Shown here in pieces: positions 8,726-17,764 of a stretch of 64,000 bases of DNA. This DNA comes from Natrinema marinum (GTDB taxonomy: Archaea > Halobacteriota > Halobacteria > Halobacteriales > Natrialbaceae): the NCBI RefSeq assembly GCF_024296685.1, contig NZ_CP100763.1, positions 2,790,001-2,854,000 of the forward strand. Direction: 5' to 3'. The notes beneath the pieces were generated by a model that saw only the letters and a list, made by a program, of their open reading frames with translations, was not told where the DNA came from and searched no databases. How positions within the stretch are numbered: the first letter of the stretch is position 1; each line of letters starts with the position of its first letter. A program made the position numbers and the translations under genes.

Positions 8726-8921
8726 CACCGACGCCTACAGGCGACGCCGTGTTGAAGGTTTGCGACTCGATATCCGCGATCGGCGACCCCACCGATCGCT
8801 ACCCGGCCGGTGGTACGGATCGGCCTCGAGGCGCCGCGAGCGGTCGGTCTGGGACAGCGCGAGGTCCACAAAACGGACCGAGCCAGCGAGTTTATAGCTG
8901 CAGGCGCGAAACGAGGTTCGA

Positions 8922-9338
8922 ATGGAAGATATCGACCGAACGTCGACCGCCGACGAATTCGACGCCGATGCGATTCTCGCGGATCTCCTCGAGTGCTGTG
9001 GCGAGACAGTGCGTGCGTTTGCGGAGTACGATGCGAAAACGTACAACGTCCTCTACTTCGACCAGCGACTGGTCGACGAGATCGAGACCGAAGCGGAGTT
9101 GCAGGCGTTCGCCGACCGGATCCACGAAGACTACCGGCTCGATTTCACCGAGAAACGGATGTACGAGGACGTCTACTCCGAACTCGGAGAAGTGCGCGCG
9201 TTCAGCGTGTTCTTCAGGCAGAGCGCGATCATTCGCTTCGTCGGCGAGCGGGAGGGAATATACGTGTCGCTCGACCGGGACGCCCCCTTCAACGAAGCCA
9301 TCGAATCCGTATACGAGAATCTCGCAGAGAGTTCCTGA
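8922..9338 (+). CDS. Conserved haloarchaeal protein, first gene of duplicated module (copy 1; DUF7522-like)
   Basis: 138 residues. An N-terminal helical part (FDADAILADLLECCG) is followed by FAEYDAKTYNVLYF, DRIHEDYRLDFTEKRMYED and a beta-rich end with AIIRFVGEREGIYVSLDRDAPF. It resembles haloarchaeal proteins I recall as DUF7522, of unknown function. A paralogue of identical length lies at 10822. The TATA-like GTTTATAG at about 8889-8897 lies some 25 bases ahead of the ATG. The stop codon is two bases from the start of its partner, so the two are co-transcribed. No transmembrane segment or catalytic motif is evident. Confidence 0.8.
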   Translation: MEDIDRTSTADEFDADAILADLLECCGETVRAFAEYDAKTYNVLYFDQRLVDEIETEAELQAFADRIHEDYRLDFTEKRMYEDVYSELGEVRAFSVFFRQSAIIRFVGEREGIYVSLDRDAPFNEAIESVYENLAESS

Positions 9339-9340
9339 CG

Positions 9341-9934
9341 ATGCACAGAGACGAAAAACAACGGTTGGCAGAAGCGTCGAACGTCCTCTTGCTCGGGTCG
9401 ATGCTCGACGACTCGACCAAGCAGGTCCACAACATGCTCCTGTCGCCGGACACGTCCGAGCCGACCGACATTCTGGTGCTCACCTTCCGGTCGCCGGACC
9501 AGTGGCTCCGGGCATGGGCCGGCGATCCGGCGACCCACGAGGGGCGCATCGGGATCATCACGCTCGACGAATCGCCCTCAGAGCCGGGCCGGCAGTTCGA
9601 CGACGTGACCACCGTCTCTGTCAACCCCGCGGACCTCACGGGAATCGGCATGAAACTGAGCGACTACCTCTCGAGTCGGAACCACGCGGACACGGAGACG
9701 GTGATCTGCGTCGAGTCGATCACCGAGCTCCTGCAGTACACGAACCGCAAGTCGCTGTTCCGGTTCCTGCGAGTGATCACGCGGCGCATCGAACACGTCG
9801 AGGGGATCGCCCATTTTCACCTCGATCCGGCCGCTCACGACCAGGAGACGGTGAACACGATCAAATTGCCGTTCGACGCGATCGTCGACATCGGCGGCCC
9901 GGACGAGAAGGTCACGGTTTCGACGCGCTACTAG
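9341..9934 (+). CDS. RecA/KaiC-like protein without P-loop, second gene of module (copy 1; DUF7504-like)
   Basis: 197 residues. The strand-helix rhythm NVLLLGSML, DILVLTFRSPDQWLRAW, IGIITLDES, DLTGIGMKLSDYL, TVICVESITELLQYTN and RFLRVITRRIEHVEGIAHFHLDP is that of a RecA/KaiC-type domain. The position of the Walker A motif reads LLLGSMLDDS, with no GK[ST], so ATP hydrolysis is not expected. Haloarchaeal genomes carry many such proteins, which I recall as DUF7504, suspected of a signalling role. The second copy at 11241 is the same length and nearly identical over its central half. Confidence 0.8.
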   Translation: MHRDEKQRLAEASNVLLLGSMLDDSTKQVHNMLLSPDTSEPTDILVLTFRSPDQWLRAWAGDPATHEGRIGIITLDESPSEPGRQFDDVTTVSVNPADLTGIGMKLSDYLSSRNHADTETVICVESITELLQYTNRKSLFRFLRVITRRIEHVEGIAHFHLDPAAHDQETVNTIKLPFDAIVDIGGPDEKVTVSTRY

Positions 9935-10021
9935 CCGTTCGCAGACGGAAGCGGCGGCTCGGAGAAAGGCCCTCGTCACAAGGGGCTCGGAGGGGGTAAC
10001 TCTTCGTCACGGCCGCCAGTC

Positions 10022-10636
10022 GTGGCTACTCCGTCGAGGTCTTTCGGTCTGTCGTTTCTCGCCGCGAGCGTCGTGGCGGTCGTCGCGTGTCTCCTCTTTG
10101 CGATCAGCGGCATCTGGCCGCCGTTCGTCGCCGTCGAAAGCGCGAGCATGGAGCCGAACATTCACACGGGCGACCTGCTCTTCGTCGTCCGGGAAGGGCG
10201 GTTCGCCGGCGACGAGTCCGTCGCGGAGACGGGTATCGTCCCCGTCGAAAACGGTCGCGGTAGCGGGGACGAACGGTTCGGACGGGCCGGCGACGTGATC
10301 GTGTTTCGGCCGAACGGAGATCCGTCGAAAACGCCGGTCATCCACCGAGCCTACTACTGGGTCGAGGCCAGTAGCCAACCCGGCCTACACGTTCAACCGC
10401 CCCTGCGCGGAGATCCGAGCCTGTCCGGCCCCCACGACGGGTTCATCACGAGAGGTGATGCGAACAGCGTGTACGACCAGATCGGCGGCAACGAGCCGAA
10501 CACGACCGTCGTTCGTCCCGACTGGATCGTCGGCAAAGCGGTAGTCAGAATCCCCTGGCTCGGAAACGTTCGGCCGCTGCTCGAGTCGCTGCTCGGGCTC
10601 AGCGTCGTCGAATCGGTTGCGACGACGGTCAGGTGA
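10022..10636 (+). CDS. Signal peptidase I (Sec11 type)
   Basis: 204 residues from a GTG at 10022; no ATG lies upstream of the catalytic core. A membrane segment (about 9-35) precedes the nucleophile S42 in VESASMEPN; H108 in VIHRAY and D146 in ITRGDANSVYDQ give the Ser-His-Asp set of archaeal and eukaryotic signal peptidases, which cut signal peptides at the outer face of the membrane. The insertion between the first two boxes (residues 60-90) and a second hydrophobic stretch near 180-200 are usual in haloarchaea. The gene sits exactly between the two copies of the duplicated module. Confidence 0.88.
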   Translation: MATPSRSFGLSFLAASVVAVVACLLFAISGIWPPFVAVESASMEPNIHTGDLLFVVREGRFAGDESVAETGIVPVENGRGSGDERFGRAGDVIVFRPNGDPSKTPVIHRAYYWVEASSQPGLHVQPPLRGDPSLSGPHDGFITRGDANSVYDQIGGNEPNTTVVRPDWIVGKAVVRIPWLGNVRPLLESLLGLSVVESVATTVR

Positions 10637-10821
10637 TCGGCTGGCCGCCTCGAGTCCGCGCGTCTCCGTGGCCGCAACCTCGCGTCACCGAGTCAACCGA
10701 CGACGTCAGCGGCGGTCGACCGGGCGAACGATCCACCCCCGAACGGAACGCGTCGAAAACCGCCGCTCACGTTTCGAAATCGATCGTGCCTTTATCCGAG
10801 TTCGGTCTGAAAGAGTAGCGA

Positions 10822-11238
10822 ATGGCTGCAATCGAGAACAGGTCGTCGTTCGAGGAGTTCGACGCCGACGCGATCCTCGAGGAGATCCTCGGGATCTGTG
10901 ACGATCGGGTGCGCTCGTTCGCGGAGTACGACGCCCAGACGTACAACATTATGTACATGAGCGAGCGGATGGTCGACCAGTTCGAGAGCGAGGACGAAAT
11001 CGATGACCTCTCCGATCGGATCCACAGCGACTATCGACTCGATTTCACTGAAAAGGAGATGTACGAGGATGTCTACGCCGAACTCGGCGAGGTACGCGCC
11101 TTCAGCGTCTTCTTCACGCGAAGTGTGATTTTCCGATTCGTCGGTGAGCGGACGGGGCTCTACATCTCGGTCGATCGGGACGCTCCGTTCAACGAGATCA
11201 TCGACGCCGTGTACGACAGCATCGAGGCACCCTCGTGA
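10822..11238 (+). CDS. Conserved haloarchaeal protein, first gene of duplicated module (copy 2; DUF7522-like)
   Basis: 138 residues, same length and layout as the gene at 8922 (shared blocks: EFDADAIL, RIHSDYRLDFTEKEMYEDVY, LGEVRAFSVFF, DRDAPFNE) with scattered substitutions elsewhere. The TATA-like CTTTATC at about 10790-10797 lies some 28 bases upstream. Its stop codon TGA is preceded by a GTG that overlaps it, but the partner more likely starts at the ATG three bases on, as in copy 1. Function unknown. Confidence 0.8.
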   Translation: MAAIENRSSFEEFDADAILEEILGICDDRVRSFAEYDAQTYNIMYMSERMVDQFESEDEIDDLSDRIHSDYRLDFTEKEMYEDVYAELGEVRAFSVFFTRSVIFRFVGERTGLYISVDRDAPFNEIIDAVYDSIEAPS

Positions 11239-11240
11239 CG

Positions 11241-11834
11241 ATGCGAGCGGACGCCGAACAGCGGTTGGCGAAGGCATCGAACGTTCTCTTGCTCGGGTCG
11301 ATGCTCGAGGAGTCGCCCCAGCGGACTCACAATGCGCTCCTGTCGCCGGGTACCGACGCTCCGACCGACATCCTGGCGCTTACTTTTCGGTCGCCGGACC
11401 AGTGGCTCCGGGCGTGGGCCGGCGATCCGGCGCCCCACGAGGGACGCATCGGGATCATCACGCTCGAAGAGTCACCCTCGCAGCCCCAGCGGAAGTACGA
11501 CAACGTGACCGCGGTTTCGGTCAACCCCGCGGACCTCACGGGAATCGGCATGAAACTGAGCGACTACCTCTCGAGTCGAGGAGACGCGGACGCGAAGACG
11601 GTGATCTGCGTCGAGTCGATCACCGAACTCCTGCAGTACACGAACCGCAAGTCGCTGTTTCGGTTCCTGCGGGTGATCACGCGGCGCATCGAACACGTCG
11701 AGGGGATCGCCCACTTTCACCTCAATCCGGCCGCTCACGACCAGCAGACGGTGAGCACGATCAAATCGCCGTTCGACGCGATCGTCGACACCGGCGGCTC
11801 GGGCGAGGAGGTCACGGTCTCGACGCGCTACTAG
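11241..11834 (+). CDS. RecA/KaiC-like protein without P-loop, second gene of module (copy 2; DUF7504-like)
   Basis: 197 residues from the ATG at 11241, giving the same length as copy 1 (a GTG at 11235 is possible). It again lacks a Walker A lysine (LLLGSMLEES). From 11520 to 11578 the DNA matches copy 1 at 9620-9678 without a mismatch over 59 bases, and identity stays very high to about 11760, while the N-terminal third and the partner gene have diverged more. That pattern suggests gene conversion after duplication. Confidence 0.8.
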   Translation: MRADAEQRLAKASNVLLLGSMLEESPQRTHNALLSPGTDAPTDILALTFRSPDQWLRAWAGDPAPHEGRIGIITLEESPSQPQRKYDNVTAVSVNPADLTGIGMKLSDYLSSRGDADAKTVICVESITELLQYTNRKSLFRFLRVITRRIEHVEGIAHFHLNPAAHDQQTVSTIKSPFDAIVDTGGSGEEVTVSTRY

Positions 11835-11868
11835 CGCGAGGAGGAGACGGTATCGCGCCACCAGTCGC

Positions 11869-13233
11869 CTACTCTTCCGAGGCGTTCCGGTCCGTCGTCC
11901 CACCGTCGTCGCGCCACCCCTCGAGTCCGCGTAATTCCTCGGCCACGGCCTCAATCTCGGCGGGCTCGAGCGCGCCGCGTTCGGTGACGACCTCGGTCAC
12001 GCAGTCGGCGGGCGTCACGTCGAACGTCGGGTTCAACACGTCGACTGTGGCGTCGCCGTCGTAGACCGCGACGCGGTCGCCGGACTCGAGGTTCACGTCC
12101 TCGCGGGTCGAAACCTTGTCCGTGGCCGCGACGACCGAAACCGGAATCCCCTCGCGATCGGCGGCGATCGCCAGCCCCCGCGTCCCGGTCTTGTTCACGA
12201 CCGAGCCGTCGGGGAGGACGGTGTCCGCGCCGACGACGACGCGATCGATCGGCTCGCTCGCGAGGACGTGTGCGGCCGCTGCATCGGTGTGGACCGTCAC
12301 CGCGCCGTCGATCGCCGCGGCCAGCCTCTCGGCGACGGCGATCCCCTCGCGAGCCGGCCGCGATTCGGCGACGTAGACGCGGTCGGGCGTGCCCTCGCGG
12401 AGCGCCTCGAGGACCGTCCCCGACCGCGAGAGCGTCGCGACGCTCCCCGAGAGACGTTCGGCCGCGTTCCGGGCGGCGTCTTCGTCGGCCGATAGCGCGC
12501 GGTCGATCCCCGACAGCGCCGACTCGAGGACCGAGGGTGCGCCCGTCCCCGACCCCTCGTTCACGTCCGCTTCGGCCATCGCCCGGTTCACTCGATTCCG
12601 GAGGACGGCCATCGACGGTCGCGCCTCGAGCAGTCGACCGGCGAGTTCCGCGAGTTCGTCCCGCTCGCCCTCGGGATCGACACCGAATTCGGCTCGTTCG
12701 GCGACGAGTAGTCCCGCGCGATCCCGAACGACCTCGAGCGCGCGCACGGAGAGATACGCTGCACCGTGGTCGCCGTCGGCCGCGATCGACCGCACGGTGG
12801 GCGCGACGCGCTCGTAGGCCGTCCACAGTTTCGGCACCGTCTCGCGGTCGTCGCCAACGCCCTCGAGCAGTTCGGTGGGGGACACCCACGCGAAGGCGTC
12901 GTGTTCCTCGCTCAACTCTACCTCGCGGGTCTCGCAGTCGAACAGGTAGGGGTGGACGACCCACTCGCGCTCGAGGGCTGGGTCCTCGAACGCGACCGGC
13001 CGCCCGGAGCGGACGAGCGAGACGGCATCGGCCTCGAGGCCCGTCTCCTCGCGGATCTCCGCGCGGACCTGTTCGTCGGGATCGCCCTCCGCAAACCCGG
13101 AGACGCCGCACCACTGGCCCCGGTAGGTGCCGACGGCGTCACTGCGGCGCAAGCAGAGAACCTCGCTCCGATGGCGGAGGAACGCGGTGACGACGTGAGC
13201 CGACTCGTCGTACGTGGTGTCGTCCGGGCACAT
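11869..13233 (-). CDS. NUDIX hydrolase fused to eIF2B-alpha/R15P-isomerase-like domain
   Basis: 454 residues from the ATG at 13233 (a GTG at 13245 is possible). The N-terminal NUDIX domain carries a Nudix box around residues 46-68 (GFAEGDPDE ... AEIREETGLE). The C-terminal 300 residues match the eIF2B alpha/beta/delta and sugar-phosphate isomerase superfamily, with VVVGADTVLPDGSVVNKTGT and the Asp of GAD retained. Where ribose-1,5-bisphosphate and methylthioribose-1-phosphate isomerases have a catalytic Cys, this protein reads TLSRSGT, so isomerase activity is doubtful. The fusion may act in nucleotide or NAD-derived sugar-phosphate salvage; that is inference. Confidence 0.85.
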   Translation of the reverse strand: MCPDDTTYDESAHVVTAFLRHRSEVLCLRRSDAVGTYRGQWCGVSGFAEGDPDEQVRAEIREETGLEADAVSLVRSGRPVAFEDPALEREWVVHPYLFDCETREVELSEEHDAFAWVSPTELLEGVGDDRETVPKLWTAYERVAPTVRSIAADGDHGAAYLSVRALEVVRDRAGLLVAERAEFGVDPEGERDELAELAGRLLEARPSMAVLRNRVNRAMAEADVNEGSGTGAPSVLESALSGIDRALSADEDAARNAAERLSGSVATLSRSGTVLEALREGTPDRVYVAESRPAREGIAVAERLAAAIDGAVTVHTDAAAAHVLASEPIDRVVVGADTVLPDGSVVNKTGTRGLAIAADREGIPVSVVAATDKVSTREDVNLESGDRVAVYDGDATVDVLNPTFDVTPADCVTEVVTERGALEPAEIEAVAEELRGLEGWRDDGGTTDRNASEE

Positions 13234-13390
13234 ACGATGGCCCACGATGACCGGGAACGTGTCGCTTTCGAACGCGCCGTTGCGGACCGCGAAGCGCTCG
13301 ACTCGAAACCGTCCACGAGTGAGCGAAACGGACGATCGGGAATCGCCCGCTCACGAACGCTTTTCTGAACTGGCGAACGAACGCAGAGCA

Positions 13391-13942
13391 ATGACGCGTA
13401 TCGCGATTATTTCCGATACCCACGTGCCCACTCGAGAGTCGGAGATCCCCGCGTGGGCTGTCGCCGAGATCGAGGCGGCCGACCACACCATACACGCCGG
13501 CGATTTCGAGTCGTTCGGGGCCTACGAGCGGATCGTCGACCTCACGGGTGGCGAGTTGACGGCCGTTCGAGGCAACGTGGATCCGGCGACGCTCGACGCG
13601 CCGAGGACGGCCACCCTCGAGATCGACGGCGTGACGTTCGTCGTCACCCACGGCGACGGCTCGTCGGGCACCTGGCTGGAACGAGTCGTCGAGACGGCCC
13701 GCGAGGAAGCGGGCACGGACGCCGAAACGACGGTCGTCGCCGTCGCCGGTCACACCCACCAGGTGGTCGACGAGACCGTCACGTTCGACGAGTTCCACCC
13801 GGCGGAGGAGGGCCACGCAGCCGGTCGCGTCCGGGTACTCAATCCGGGGAGCGCCACCGGCGCTGCACCCACGACGTACGAGACGATGTTCGTCGCGACC
13901 GTGACCGACGGCTCCCTCACGATCGACCGGCGAAGCGGATAG
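13391..13942 (+). CDS. YfcE/MJ0936-type metallophosphoesterase
   Basis: 183 residues. The five metal-binding blocks appear in order: SDTH at 8-11, HAGD, RGNVD, THGD and GHTH, the signature of calcineurin-like phosphodiesterases. The short length and the lack of an extra domain place it with the YfcE/MJ0936 group, which cleaves phosphodiesters with Mn or Ni in vitro; the natural substrate is unknown. The gene is divergent from the NUDIX-eIF2B fusion, with 157 bases between the starts. Confidence 0.9.
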   Translation: MTRIAIISDTHVPTRESEIPAWAVAEIEAADHTIHAGDFESFGAYERIVDLTGGELTAVRGNVDPATLDAPRTATLEIDGVTFVVTHGDGSSGTWLERVVETAREEAGTDAETTVVAVAGHTHQVVDETVTFDEFHPAEEGHAAGRVRVLNPGSATGAAPTTYETMFVATVTDGSLTIDRRSG

Positions 13943-14036
13943 GGCAGCCGATCTCGAGACCGGAGAGCAAACGTGAAAATCTCGAACGGAAGACGGCGAA
14001 CTATAAACCGACGGCAGCACAACCCGACGCGTATCG

Positions 14037-16085
14037 ATGGGAACTCCCGAACAAACGTTCACCGCTTCCGGATCGGGCCCCCGGATCGGCGTCGACGTCG
14101 GCGGGACCTTCACCGACGTGGCGCTGTCCGTCGACGACCGGCTGATCACCGCGAAGGTACCGACGACCGACGACCAGCACGTCGGCGTCCTCGAGGGGAT
14201 CGAGAAGGCCTGCGACCGCGCCGGCATCGAGCCGAGCGAGATCGACGGCTTCGCCCACGCGATGACCGTCTCGGTCAACGCCTTGCTGGAGCGTGCCGGT
14301 GCCGAAACCGCGCTCGTGACGACCGCTGGGTTTCGCGATGTCCTCGAGATCGGTCGTCAAGATCGCCCCGCGCTGTACGACCTCGAGGCCGAAAAGCCAG
14401 AGCCGCTGGTCCCCCGCGACCTGCGGTTCGAGGTCGAGGAGCGAGCGACAGCCGAGGGCGTCGAGCGAGAAATCGATCCCGAGGCGGTCCGCGATCTCGC
14501 GACCGACCTGCGCGAGCGCGAGGTCGAGGCGGTGGCGGTCTGCCTGCTGCACGCCTACGCCGACCCCGAGAACGAGCGGATCGTCGCGGAGACGCTGCGC
14601 GAGGAACTCACGGTCCCGGTCTCTGCCTCCCACGAGGTGCTCGCGGAGTTCCGGGAGTTCGAGCGCACGTCGACCACGGCGGTCGACGCCTACCTCCGGC
14701 CGGCGATCGACGACTACGTCGGCCGGCTGGTCGAGGAAGCCGACGACGCGGGAATCCCCGAACCGTGGATCATGCAGGCCAACGGCGGCATCGCCGACGC
14801 CGAGACAGTCCGCGAGCAGGCGGTGACGACGACGCTGTCGGGACCCGCCGCGGGCGTCGTCGGCGCGGCGGCCACGGTCGACGAGACCGACGTGGACGGC
14901 CTCGTCACCTTCGACATGGGCGGGACCTCGAGCGACGTGAGCCTCGTCCGCGACGGACGGGCAGAACGGACGACCGACGCCGAGATCGACGGGCTGCCGA
15001 TCCGCACGCCGATGGTCGACGTGAACACCGTCGGCGCGGGCGGCGGCTCGATCGCCTGGGTCGATTCGGGCGGCGCGCTCCGTGTCGGGCCACAATCGGC
15101 GGGCGCCGATCCCGGCCCGGCCTGCTACGGCAACGGCGGGACGGAGCCGACGGTCACCGACGCCAACGTCGTGCTCGGCTACATCGGCCCGAAGACGGCG
15201 CTGGGCGGCGAACTGACCCTCGACGTCGACGCGGCCCGCGAGGCCCTCGAGGGGCTGGCCGACGAGGCCGGGCTCGAGGGTGCGCTCGAGGCGGCCCGCG
15301 GCGTCTACCGCGTGGCCAACGCGACGATGACGCGGGCGATCCGGTCCGTGACGGTCGAGCGGGGCCACGACCCGCGAGGATTCGCGCTGGTGGCCTTCGG
15401 CGGCGCGGGACCGATGCACGCCACGGCGCTGGCCGAGTCGCTCTCGATCGATCGCGTCGTCGTCCCGCGACCGAGCGGCGTCCTCTCGGCGTTCGGCCTG
15501 CTCGCGGCCGACGAGAGCTACGACGCCGCCAGAACCGTGGGAGTCGACCTCGAGACGGCGGAGCCGGACGCACTCGAGAGTGTCTACGACGACCTCGTGA
15601 CTGACGTGCTCGCAGACGCCTCCGATCCGGGTGCGACGCGGATCGAGCGAGCGGCGGACTGCCGGTACGACGGCCAAAGTTTCGAGTTGACCGTTCCCGT
15701 CGGTAGCGAATTCGACGCGGATACGGTCGCAACGCGGTTTCGCGAGGCCCACGAACAGGCGTACGGCTACGCGATGGACGAAGCGGTCGAGATCGTCACC
15801 CTCCGCGCGACGGCGGCGGTACCCGGCTCCGAGCCGACGGTCCGTCACGAAGGGAAAGGCGGCGACATGATCGGCACCCGTCGCGCGCACTTCCCCGACG
15901 TCGGTCCGCGGACGGCGACCGTCTTCGACCGGGATCGAGTCGCGCCGGGCGCGACGATCTCGAGCCCGGCGATCTTAGAACAGGACGAGAGTACGACCGT
16001 CGTCCCGCCCGCGTGGACGGGTGAGGTGCTCGCGGACGGGACGCTGGTGCTGACCAGAGACAGCGACACGACGGAGGCACGATGA
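14037..16085 (+). CDS. hyuA: Hydantoinase/oxoprolinase subunit A (HyuA)
   Basis: 682 residues. N-terminal Hydant_A_N domain opens with GVDVGGTFTDVAL, followed by the ATPase-like Hydantoinase_A domain with SGPAAGVVGAA, FDMGGTSSDVSLV and GAGGGSIAW, and the C-terminal block GGAGPMHA. With subunit B it forms an ATP-dependent amidohydrolase acting on hydantoins or 5-oxoproline. A TATA-like ACTATAAACC at 13999-14008 stands 30 bases ahead of the ATG. The last four bases overlap the start of hyuB (ATGA), so translation is coupled. Confidence 0.92.
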   Translation: MGTPEQTFTASGSGPRIGVDVGGTFTDVALSVDDRLITAKVPTTDDQHVGVLEGIEKACDRAGIEPSEIDGFAHAMTVSVNALLERAGAETALVTTAGFRDVLEIGRQDRPALYDLEAEKPEPLVPRDLRFEVEERATAEGVEREIDPEAVRDLATDLREREVEAVAVCLLHAYADPENERIVAETLREELTVPVSASHEVLAEFREFERTSTTAVDAYLRPAIDDYVGRLVEEADDAGIPEPWIMQANGGIADAETVREQAVTTTLSGPAAGVVGAAATVDETDVDGLVTFDMGGTSSDVSLVRDGRAERTTDAEIDGLPIRTPMVDVNTVGAGGGSIAWVDSGGALRVGPQSAGADPGPACYGNGGTEPTVTDANVVLGYIGPKTALGGELTLDVDAAREALEGLADEAGLEGALEAARGVYRVANATMTRAIRSVTVERGHDPRGFALVAFGGAGPMHATALAESLSIDRVVVPRPSGVLSAFGLLAADESYDAARTVGVDLETAEPDALESVYDDLVTDVLADASDPGATRIERAADCRYDGQSFELTVPVGSEFDADTVATRFREAHEQAYGYAMDEAVEIVTLRATAAVPGSEPTVRHEGKGGDMIGTRRAHFPDVGPRTATVFDRDRVAPGATISSPAILEQDESTTVVPPAWTGEVLADGTLVLTRDSDTTEAR

Positions 16086-17695
16086 CTACGCACACCGACG
16101 GAACGGACGACAGCGACGGAACCGACGGGAACGGCATCGATCCGGTCACCCTCGAGGTGTTGCGCAACCAACTCGAGAGCGTCGCCGAGGAGATGGGGCA
16201 GACGCTGATCCGAGGGGCCTACTCGCCGAACATCAAGGAGCGCCGGGACTGCTCGACGGCGCTCTTCGACGCCGACGGCCGGATGGTCGCCCAGGCCGAG
16301 CATATCCCGGTCCATCTCGGGGCGATGCCCGCGGCAGTCGACGCGGTTCGGGAACGCGATCCGGAGCCGGGCGACGTGTTCGTCCTCAACGATCCCTTCA
16401 CTGGTGGGACCCACCTGCCGGACGTGACGATGGTGTCGCCGCTCGCGCCCGGAGACGGTAGCAACGGCGACCGCGATATCGTCGGCTACGCCGTCTCACG
16501 GGCCCACCACGCCGACGTCGGCGGCGCGACTCCCGGCAGTATGCCGGCCGGCTCACAGGAGATCTACCAGGAAGGACTGCGGCTACCGCCCACCCGGCTG
16601 GTCGCGAGCGGCCGCGTCAGAGAGGATGTCCGCTCGCTCCTCCTCGCGAACGTGCGCAACCCCCGCGAGCGCCGAGCCGACCTCCGCGCACAGCGGGCGG
16701 CGAACGAACGCGCCGAATCCCGGCTCGCCGATCTCTTCGACGAACACGGCCGAGAAACGGTGCTCGAGGCGTTCGAGGCTGTGATCGACTACTCCCGCGA
16801 GCGCGTCGAAAGCGAGATCGCGGCGCTTCCCGACGGAAGCTACGAGGCGACGGACGTGCTCGAGGGAGACGGCGTCACCGACGACGACATCGAGATCGCC
16901 GTCGCGGTGACGATCGACGGCGAGACGATCGACGTGGACTTTTCCGGGACCGCCGACCAGCTCGCGGGGAACCTGAACGCGCCGCTCGCGGTCGCGAAGA
17001 GCGCCGTCTACTTCGTCGTCCGCTGTCTCACCGATCCCGAAATCCCGCCGAACCACGGCTGCTACGAGCCGGTGACGATCAACGCGCCCCAGAGGTCGCT
17101 GCTCGACCCCGAGCCGCCCGCGGCGGTCGTCGGGGGCAACGTCGAGACCAGCCAGCGGGTCACCGACGTGGTCTTCACCGCGCTCGCCGAGGCAGCGCCG
17201 GACCGTGTGCCCGCACAGGGCCAGGGAACGATGAACAACCTCACCATCGGCGCGCGGGACGGCTCGGTCACCTACTACGAGACGATCGGCGGCGGCTTCG
17301 GCGCGCGCCCCGACCGCGACGGGATGGACGGCGTTCAGGTCGGCATGACCAACACGCTGAACACGCCGATCGAGGCCCTCGAGACCGAGTACCCGCTCCG
17401 GGTCGAGCGCTACGCGCTCCGCGAGGGCAGCGGCGGCCGCGGGCGCTATCGAGGCGGGGAGGGACTCGAGCGCGCGGTGACCGTCGAGACGCCGGCGACG
17501 GTGTCGCTGCTGACCGAGCGCCGCCGCCACGCGCCGACGGGCGTCGCCGGCGGCGAGGACGGCGCGACCGGCGAGAACCTGATCGACGGCGAGGCGGTGC
17601 CCGCGAAGACGACGGTCGACGTCGACGCCGGAACGACGGTGACCGTCAGAACGCCCGGCGGCGGCGGCCACGGCGAGCCGGACGAGGGGGAGTAG
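16082..17695 (+). CDS. hyuB: Hydantoinase/oxoprolinase subunit B (HyuB)
   Basis: 537 residues, normal for HyuB. The opening [21 protein letters not shown], the block [28 protein letters not shown] and the C-terminal [15 protein letters not shown] are family hallmarks. It partners HyuA in hydrolysing cyclic amides such as N-methylhydantoin or 5-oxoproline; which substrate applies here is not shown. The two genes form a two-cistron operon that ends 69 bases before cofE. Confidence 0.92.
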   Translation: MTTHTDGTDDSDGTDGNGIDPVTLEVLRNQLESVAEEMGQTLIRGAYSPNIKERRDCSTALFDADGRMVAQAEHIPVHLGAMPAAVDAVRERDPEPGDVFVLNDPFTGGTHLPDVTMVSPLAPGDGSNGDRDIVGYAVSRAHHADVGGATPGSMPAGSQEIYQEGLRLPPTRLVASGRVREDVRSLLLANVRNPRERRADLRAQRAANERAESRLADLFDEHGRETVLEAFEAVIDYSRERVESEIAALPDGSYEATDVLEGDGVTDDDIEIAVAVTIDGETIDVDFSGTADQLAGNLNAPLAVAKSAVYFVVRCLTDPEIPPNHGCYEPVTINAPQRSLLDPEPPAAVVGGNVETSQRVTDVVFTALAEAAPDRVPAQGQGTMNNLTIGARDGSVTYYETIGGGFGARPDRDGMDGVQVGMTNTLNTPIEALETEYPLRVERYALREGSGGRGRYRGGEGLERAVTVETPATVSLLTERRRHAPTGVAGGEDGATGENLIDGEAVPAKTTVDVDAGTTVTVRTPGGGGHGEPDEGE

Positions 17696-17764
17696 AGCAC
17701 GCGGGCGTTCACGCCTATTCTCCGGTGACGGTGCCCTTTTGACGCCGCTGGCCTACCCTTCGGT

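Larger units (their letters stand above)
8888..11834 (+). repeat. Duplicated two-gene module flanking a signal peptidase gene
   Basis: Unit 1 spans about 8888-9934 and unit 2 about 10788-11834; each has its own TATA element, a 138-residue gene and a 197-residue gene with equal spacing. The signal peptidase gene lies in the 850-base gap. Identity is highest in the second genes. No insertion-sequence ends are seen at the borders. Confidence 0.9.

Noticed and set aside
14001-15890. A 629-codon open frame antisense to hyuA
   Set aside because: GC-rich codon bias of hyuA opens the opposite frame; the product lacks any recognised motif and hyuA is clearly real.
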